Below, in pieces: positions 7,914 to 12,044 of a stretch of DNA of 12,044 nucleotides; the stretch's first letter is position 1, and every line of letters starts with the position of its first letter. The stretch is from an uncultured Acetatifactor sp. (GTDB lineage: Bacteria; Bacillota; Clostridia; Lachnospirales; Lachnospiraceae). The stretch lies in contig CAJUJN010000113.1 in the NCBI GenBank assembly GCA_910586775.1, forward strand, positions 1-12,044. Reading direction: 5' to 3'. A model generated the notes under the pieces. That model was not told where the DNA came from. It searched no databases and saw nothing but the letters and a program-made list of their open reading frames with translations. The position numbers and the translations under genes were made by a program.

Positions 7914-8006
7914 GTGGAGGTATTCTGTTCTGCATTAAAAGGTCATGGTGTGGAACCAACGCATATGTTGACTAACACCAAGGATATTATTGAAGCACTC
8001 ACTTGA
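7914..8006 (+). CDS. Possible 30-residue ORF or gene remnant
   Basis: GTG at 7914 lies 8 nt after ACGGAGG (7899-7905) and opens a frame to TGA at 8004-8006. The product is MEVFCSALKGHGVEPTHMLTNTKDIIEALT. It looks like the C-terminal tail of a globular protein rather than random sequence, but I do not recognise the family. It immediately follows the metallo-hydrolase stop, so it may be translated with it or be the leftover of a deleted gene. Confidence 0.3.
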   Translation: MEVFCSALKGHGVEPTHMLTNTKDIIEALT

Positions 8007-8076
8007 TATAAATGCTGCTGATCATGAGTATAAATTGGCTCTCAGGCGAGTACATCTGTAATGTATATTCGCTGAT

Positions 8077-8178
8077 TATACTCGCGAGCGCATTCATTTT
8101 CCGCTTCTCTGTTCTACAATACAGATGCGCTCGCCCGTTATACATTTATGTCGGCAAATGTTTTTGGCCGTGAGTATA
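8077..8178 (+). repeat. MITE-like 102-bp repeat, left copy
   Basis: The element begins TATACTCGCG and ends CGTGAGTATA, giving near-perfect terminal inverted repeats. Its last 42 bp (8137-8178) match the reverse complement of 8640-8681 at 37 of 42 positions. Its first 18 bp (8077-8094) match the reverse complement of 8828-8845 at 17 of 18. A subterminal 10-bp stem GCGAGCGCAT/ATGCGCTCGC (8084-8093, 8125-8134) encloses a 31-nt loop. It encodes nothing and lies 153 bp upstream of the ACT gene, which fits a non-autonomous mobile element or structured intergenic repeat. Confidence 0.75.
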
Positions 8179-8217
8179 AAGCTTGCACACAAACCGGATA
8201 AACAGCAGATTGCTGTG

Positions 8218-8315
8218 TATAATGGCTGGCAGGAATCATATGCCGTTTATATAGAGCAGAAAATCGGAAAAGGAAGCTTTTCCGGGGATGGAAAAAGAAG
8301 AGGCGTCACGGACGC
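8218..8315 (+). promoter_or_regulatory. Possible promoter and structured leader of the ACT gene
   Basis: A perfect TATAAT occurs at 8218-8223, but there is no good -35 at 17 nt upstream. Downstream are an 8-bp perfect hairpin CGGAAAAG/CTTTTCCG (8265-8284) with a 4-nt loop and a small GCGTC/GACGC hairpin (8303-8315) just before the ribosome site. The elements are seen; a regulatory role is inference. Confidence 0.35.
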
Positions 8316-8331
8316 GGGAACGGAGGAATAT

Positions 8332-8604
8332 ATGAAGAGGACAATTATTACCGTAGTGGGGAAGGATACCATAGGCATCATAGCAAAGGTCTGCACTTAT
8401 CTGGCAGAGAACGGAATCAATATCCTGGACATTTCCCAGACTATTGTACAGGGATATTTTAATATGATGATGATCGTGGATACCAGTACCATGGCAAAGC
8501 CCTTCGGCGATATGGTGGATGAAATGACCGCGTTGGGAGAGGAGACCGGCGTACAGATTAAGTGCCAGAAGGAAGAGATTTTTGACAAAATGCACCGGAT
8601 TTGA
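8332..8604 (+). CDS. UPF0237 family ACT-domain protein
   Basis: The 90-residue protein is a single ACT domain: RTIITVVGKDTIGIIAKVCTYLAENGINILDISQTIVQGYFNMMMIVD, then a helix and a final strand region up to EEIFDKMHRI. This matches the small UPF0237 family (GcvR-like ACT fold) in length and sequence; such domains usually bind an amino acid and dimerise. ATG at 8332 follows GGAGG (8322-8326) with 5-nt spacing. The frame is open further upstream to 8125, but that part overlaps the repeat and has no ribosome site. The usual partner, UPF0210, follows at 9035 but is separated by 430 nt holding two nested repeats. A T-run at 8621-8626 follows the stop without a stable stem. The ligand is not known. 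Confidence 0.9.
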   Translation: MKRTIITVVGKDTIGIIAKVCTYLAENGINILDISQTIVQGYFNMMMIVDTSTMAKPFGDMVDEMTALGEETGVQIKCQKEEIFDKMHRI

Positions 8605-8639
8605 CAGCCCGCTGTGCAGCTTTTTTGAACCATGTAATG

Positions 8640-8845
8640 TATACTCACGTTCAAAAACATTTGTCAACGTAAATGTATAACAAAGGAGCTGTCGGGAAAT
8701 GGCATTCATTCACAAGATATAGCTGTGCTTTCCGACATATCACAATACATATTGTGGGAATGCAGTTATTTCCCGACAGCCTCCTTTATGAGCGCTTTCG
8801 CGATGCAGTACAAAAGAGAGGCAGAGAAATGCGCTCACGAGTATA
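8640..8845 (-). repeat. MITE-like repeat, right copy, inverted and interrupted
   Basis: This is the reverse-orientation partner of 8077-8178, running from TATACTCACG (8640) to CGAGTATA (8845). Without the nested insert at 8682-8787 it is about 100 bp. Its subterminal stem TGAGCGC/GCGCTCA (8789-8795, 8831-8837) is kept, with one base pair changed on both sides relative to the left copy. The two copies face each other around the ACT gene. Confidence 0.75.
8682..8787. repeat. Nested palindromic element inside the right repeat copy
   Basis: The ends are AAAGGAGCTGTCGGGAAAT (8682-8700) and its complement with one extra base (8768-8787), forming 19/20-bp terminal inverted repeats around a 67-bp centre. 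The centre contains CACAAT/ATTGTG (8741-8756). The uninterrupted left copy shows that the join lies between GTATAAC and the GAGCGC stem. No clear target duplication was found. It encodes nothing and may be a second MITE family, or a dyad acting as terminator. Confidence 0.7.
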
Positions 8846-8915
8846 GCTGACGGCACAGGGACAAAAGTCTGCCGGGAGTTTCAGGCAGATATTGCTGCGC
8901 AGAATGACAGCGGGC

Positions 8916-8954
8916 TTAAACCTGAATCAGGTGTAAGGCCTGGTTCAGGTTTAA
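8916..8954. promoter_or_regulatory. 16-bp dyad upstream of the UPF0210 gene, possible operator or RNA hairpin
   Basis: Positions 8916-8931 pair with 8939-8954 over 16 bp with one G-T wobble and a 7-nt loop. Within it lie two palindromes, CCTGAATCAGG (8921) and CCTGGTTCAGG (8939), spaced 18 bp apart. No T-run follows. It lies 80 nt before the ATG at 9035. A TAAAAT at 8987-8992 could be a -10 box, but no -35 is clear. The form suits either a repressor site or a leader hairpin. Confidence 0.5.
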
Positions 8955-9034
8955 CCGGGTTAGGCACTTAACAATGAAATCCTGCGTAAAATGGCAAAAT
9001 TTTGGTTCTGGCTTGTCCAGGTTAGGAGAATGGA

Positions 9035-10399
9035 ATGATAAATATATATGAAGTGACAGAAACGAACAAAATGATCTCGGAGGAGAACCTGGACGTGCGT
9101 ACCATCACTCTGGGCATCAGCCTTCTGGACTGTATTGATTCCGATTTGCAGAGACTGAAGGACAAAATTTATACAAAAATATACGAAGCAGCAAAGGACC
9201 TGGTGAAGACGGGAGAGGAAATTTCCAGAGAGTTCGGTATACCGATTGTAAATAAACGGATATCAGTGACTCCTGTTGCTCTGGTGGGCGGTGCCGCCTG
9301 TAAAACGGAGGAGGATTTTGCCAGTGTGGCCCTGACTCTGGACAGGGTGGCGAAAGAAGTGGGCGTGAACTTTATCGGCGGCTACTCTGCGCTGGTCAGC
9401 AAGGGCATGACGCCTGCAGACGAGCTTCTCATCCGTTCTATTCCAAGGGCGCTTTCCAGTACGGAGCGGGTGTGCTCATCTGTCAATCTGGGCTCCACCA
9501 GGACTGGCATTAACATGGACGCAGTGAAGCTGATGGGTGAGATTATCAAGTCTACCGCAGAATACACGAAGGAAAACGATTCCCTGGGCTGTGCAAAACT
9601 AGTGGTATTCTGCAATGCGCCGGACGATAATCCGTTTATGGCAGGCGCTTTCCACGGCGTTACCGAGGCGGATAAAATCATCAATGTGGGCGTCAGCGGC
9701 CCCGGCGTGGTGAAGACTGCTTTGGAGAAAGTGCGCGGCGAGAATTTTGAAGTGTTGTGCGAAACAATAAAGAAGACAGCATTCAAAGTGACAAGAGTAG
9801 GACAGTTGGTGGCTCAGGAAGCTTCCGCCATGCTGAATGTACCCTTCGGAATCGTAGATTTGTCTCTGGCGCCTACCCCGGCTATCGGTGACAGCGTGGC
9901 GGATATTCTGTGTGAGATCGGCCTGGAATACGCAGGCGCGCCCGGCACAACGGCGGCATTGGCGCTTTTGAACGATCAGGTGAAAAAGGGCGGCGTCATG
10001 GCATCCTCTTATGTGGGCGGCTTAAGCGGCGCGTTTATTCCGGTCAGCGAGGACCAGGGCATGATTAATGCGGTACAGGCGGGAGCGCTGACTTTGGAGA
10101 AACTGGAAGCCATGACCTGCGTCTGTTCCGTAGGATTGGACATGATAGCCATTCCGGGAGACACGAAGGCAACTACCATATCCGGCATCATCGCAGACGA
10201 GATGGCCATCGGCATGGTGAATCAGAAGACCACGGCTGTCCGCATTATTCCTGTTATCGGCAAGGGCGTGGGAGAGACAGTTGAATTCGGCGGTCTTTTG
10301 GGATATGCGCCTGTCATGCCGGTGAACCGGTTCGGCTGTGATGCGTTTATTAACCGCGGCGGGCGGATTCCGGCACCGATTCACAGTTTTAAGAATTAG
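9035..10399 (+). CDS. UPF0210 (DUF711, PFL-like) family protein
   Basis: The 454-residue protein is a full-length UPF0210 member, a family annotated PFL-like for its barrel fold but without a proven reaction. Characteristic segments are NLDVRTITLGISLLDC (18-33), FGIPIVNKRISVTPVALV, FIGGYSALVSKG, CSSVNLGSTRTGINMDAV, GVSGPGVVK, FGIVDLSLAPTPAIGDSVADIL, GAPGTTAALALLND and the C-terminal NRFGCDAFINRGGRIPAPIHSFKN. No membrane segment or signal peptide is visible, so it is cytosolic. ATG at 9035 follows AGGAGA (9024-9029). In other Firmicutes it is usually directly downstream of a UPF0237 ACT gene, suggesting the two act together, perhaps with the ACT protein sensing an amino acid. Here mobile-like repeats and a dyad lie between them, so it may have its own promoter. 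Confidence 0.93.
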   Translation: MINIYEVTETNKMISEENLDVRTITLGISLLDCIDSDLQRLKDKIYTKIYEAAKDLVKTGEEISREFGIPIVNKRISVTPVALVGGAACKTEEDFASVALTLDRVAKEVGVNFIGGYSALVSKGMTPADELLIRSIPRALSSTERVCSSVNLGSTRTGINMDAVKLMGEIIKSTAEYTKENDSLGCAKLVVFCNAPDDNPFMAGAFHGVTEADKIINVGVSGPGVVKTALEKVRGENFEVLCETIKKTAFKVTRVGQLVAQEASAMLNVPFGIVDLSLAPTPAIGDSVADILCEIGLEYAGAPGTTAALALLNDQVKKGGVMASSYVGGLSGAFIPVSEDQGMINAVQAGALTLEKLEAMTCVCSVGLDMIAIPGDTKATTISGIIADEMAIGMVNQKTTAVRIIPVIGKGVGETVEFGGLLGYAPVMPVNRFGCDAFINRGGRIPAPIHSFKN

Positions 10400-10462
10400 G
10401 GGAGCGGCCTCTGGCTGGGGAAATTGGCTGTATGGGATAGGGCAAGGTTTAACAAAAAACAT

Positions 10463-10628
10463 ATGAGCGAATTGCTTTTGAAGTGAGACGTGATGCAGAA
10501 ATTAACGGCGATGTTATACGAACTCATGCTTCTGCAAGAGGCGAGAGTGTAAATGTTTTTTAAAGCGGGCAGCGGCAGAAGCTATTGAACGTGATAACAC
10601 TGAAGCAACAGCGGATAAGGAGGGCTGA
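10463..10628 (+). pseudogene. Remnant of a ribbon-helix-helix (Arc/HicB-like) antitoxin gene
   Basis: From 10465 one frame reads ERIAFEVRRDAEINGDVIRTHASARGESVNVF to a TAA, and the -1 frame continues directly as LKRAAAEAIERDNTEATADKEG to TGA at 10626-10628. Together they resemble small RHH antitoxins with their RGES-N-FLKRA-EAIERD helix pair. The ATG at 10463 is out of frame with the first block, and the two blocks are split in a run of six T (10556-10561) where seven would keep the frame. Two disruptions and no good ribosome site argue for a dead gene. No toxin gene is adjacent. Confidence 0.6.
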
Positions 10629-10805
10629 TTTAGGGCATTACTAGCGAAAAAGGCACGGTACGGAGAACAGGTCTGTGATGGTGTTTCTCCCAGATAGCGA
10701 GGACCGAAAATACCTGACGATATGGAAGACAGAGGGAGTGTGTGGCTATAAGCTGCGGGCTCCCCCTGATTTGAGGCATACTTTATATTAGATACACTTT
10801 TTCAG
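10629..10805. other. Intergenic stretch without a convincing gene
   Basis: An ATG at 10678 opens a 37-residue frame to 10791 (MVFLPDSEDRKYLTIWKTEG...) that lacks a ribosome site and matches nothing I know. It may be further debris of a lost gene. The 3' end of the minus-strand secreted-protein pseudogene follows at 10806. Confidence 0.3.
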
Positions 10806-11170
10806 TTATTGTAGGTTTGATATGGTATTTGGTTTTGCGGTGATAACGCCAGTGTAGGATGCAATTGTCTGGCCTTTCGTATAGAGTGATTTGATAAGCT
10901 GCAAAGTTCCGGTATACATTATTCCATGGATGGTTTCCTCCCAAAAGAGCTGATGTGGAGGAGTGATTTTGCCTTCATAGGTAACCTGACGGGTTACTTC
11001 CTGACTGATGCTGCGATATTGTGTGAAGGCTTCACCATGGACTTCGTAGTACACGCCGTCTTCGGTATATCCGCTTTTATAAAAGGGAGCGGGTCTGTTT
11101 TGGCATGGACAGGAACGGACAGAAACAGGGCTAATGTAATGGCTAATATAAGACTATAGAATCGTTTCAT
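10806..11170 (-). pseudogene. Small secreted protein gene with a single frameshift
   Basis: On the minus strand, ATG at 11170 (AAAGGA about 10 nt upstream) encodes MKRFYSLILAITLALFLSVPVHA, a clear Sec signal peptide, then KTDPLPFIK. After a run of four A near 11084 the frame must shift by one base to continue as SGYTEDGVYYEVHGEAFTQYRSISQEVTRQVTYEGKITPPHQLFWEETIHGIMYTGTLQLIKSLYT and stop at 10806. Five A would restore one frame of about 118 residues. The restored protein resembles small beta-rich secreted proteins of gut Clostridia (GYTEDGVYYEV, ITPP..L.W.ETI.G..Y.GTL), of unknown function. It reads in the same direction as the damaged regulator upstream. Confidence 0.6.
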
Positions 11171-11192
11171 ATGAAGCATTTCCTTTACTGTT

Positions 11193-12000
11193 TTAATCGG
11201 TAGCATACGGATAAAGAGTACCTATGCTATCTGTGTTATCATTAAATCCATCTTCTATGTATTTGGTATAATCCCGCACATAAATGATAACAACATTATT
11301 TACATCAGAAAAATAGTCTTCATATTCTTCTCTGATAATGTCCATGTGATTAAGAAGGTCATTCTCAGTCGGCTCTGATTCATATTCCGTTATAACATAG
11401 TAAACATATTCTCCTTCATATTCGCCGTAATAGGAATCGCAAACTGTAAACAAAGGTACTTTGTTCTTTACTTCTCCTGCTATCCCCAATACAATGATGA
11501 TTGCGGCGAGGAGAAATACTGGAAGAATTACGGTTTTTAGTCTTATCATTCTCCTTTTGGGGGACGGGCAGTCAGAAGCCTTTTCCGGTTGGGCAATGGA
11601 ACTCACTGGTATTTCAATAAAATCTGCATTCTCTATATCTGGAATGACTGTATCGGATGGTTCCGGGGCATCTTCCGTCTGAGGCACAGGAATCTTCGGA
11701 GGTGACGGCGTTGGGGCAGAAGCGGCATCTTCAGGAGAGGAAGTGTCTTTCTTCCAGGAGGAAGGCTGCGAATCTGGTTTGGAAGTTGTATCCGCGTCAG
11801 ACTCCTGCGTGGAAGATGTGGGATGGCCTCCAAACAGTTCTGTGATCGGAATTTCCAACAGCTGGGAAATTGCCTGAAGATTTTGCGGATCTGGGTAGTT
11901 TTTTCCCTTTTCCCATTTGTTGACAGCAGCAGACACATGGAGAGCATCAGCGAGATCTTTCTGTTTCATCCCTTTGTAACAGTTCAGACACCAATGTCAT
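11193..12000 (-). pseudogene. XRE-type regulator with membrane segment, N terminus disrupted
   Basis: The main frame from 11969 to 11193 encodes GMKQKDLADALHVSAAVNKWEKGKNYPDPQNLQAISQLLEIPITELFGG, an XRE/Cro helix-turn-helix beginning in its second helix. A Pro/Ser/Glu-rich linker (about residues 49-137), a membrane helix TVILPVFLLAAIIIVLGIAG (about 145-165) and an acidic outer domain of about 90 residues follow. The missing first helix is found in another frame from ATG 12000 (MTLVSELLQ), so a small deletion near 11972 has split the domain. The turn reads HVSAAVNKWE, one residue shorter than usual. Neither ATG 11969 nor ATG 12000 has a well-placed ribosome site. The likely ancestral role was a membrane-tethered regulator; it is probably dead, or expressed as a shortened protein. 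Confidence 0.6.
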
Positions 12001-12044
12001 TTAGTTAGTGATGCAAGAAAGGTATGTCCCTTTCTCAAAAGGGC

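Noticed and set aside
8125..8331. Longer N terminus for the ACT protein
   Set aside because: It would start inside the repeat without a ribosome site and exceed the usual family length; ATG 8332 has GGAGG.
8611..8626. Intrinsic terminator after the ACT gene (GCTGTGCAGC then six T)
   Set aside because: The only possible stems are 3-4 bp, too weak for a standard terminator.
12028..12043. Hairpin CCCTTT/AAAGGG at the window end
   Set aside because: Short, and cut off by the window edge; its role cannot be judged.

Overview
The window looks like chromosomal DNA of a Gram-positive anaerobe of the class Clostridia, most likely family Lachnospiraceae. The grounds are strong AGGAGG-type ribosome sites, the gene order polA / coaE / YycJ-type metallo-hydrolase, a UPF0237 (ACT) and UPF0210 (DUF711) gene pair, and a broken AAA-ATPase-like gene of a family abundant in gut Lachnospiraceae. 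This placement is inference from gene content; no rRNA or other decisive marker is present.

Layout. 3-572: 3' end of a GC-rich gene for a cysteine-rich, probably zinc-binding protein. 573-921: a possible 48-residue ORF and a good sigma-A promoter. 922-2199: O-acetylhomoserine sulfhydrylase-type PLP enzyme. 2447-2944: membrane-anchored anti-sigma-like zinc protein with a hexapeptide-repeat N terminus. 2980-3103: three hairpins in a row. 3128-5830: polA. 5841-6301: AAA-ATPase-like pseudogene wedged between polA and coaE. 6349-6951: coaE. 7101-7898: YycJ/WalJ-like metallo-beta-lactamase-fold protein. 8332-8604: UPF0237 ACT-domain protein. 9035-10399: UPF0210 protein. 10400-12044: run of decayed genes (a ribbon-helix-helix antitoxin-like remnant, a frameshifted small secreted protein, a damaged XRE regulator with a membrane segment).

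The clearest unexplained structure is around the ACT gene. A roughly 100-bp repeat with ends TATACTCRCG / CGYGAGTATA occurs at 8077-8178 and again in inverted orientation at 8640-8845. The right copy is interrupted by a second, unrelated palindromic element (8682-8787) with 19/20-bp terminal inverted repeats. The two copies share a subterminal hairpin, and one stem pair differs as C-G versus T-A, a compensated change. These look like non-autonomous, MITE-like elements, one nested in the other, that separate the normally adjacent UPF0237 and UPF0210 genes. A 16-bp-stem dyad at 8916-8954, made of two CCTG-N3-CAGG palindromes 18 bp apart, lies just upstream of UPF0210 and could be an operator or RNA structure.

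Working together: polA, coaE and the YycJ-like gene are housekeeping genes for DNA synthesis and repair and for CoA synthesis. The sulfhydrylase serves methionine/cysteine synthesis. The UPF0237/UPF0210 pair is conserved but functionally unassigned. The right end (10.4-12.0 kb) appears to be an eroding accessory segment.
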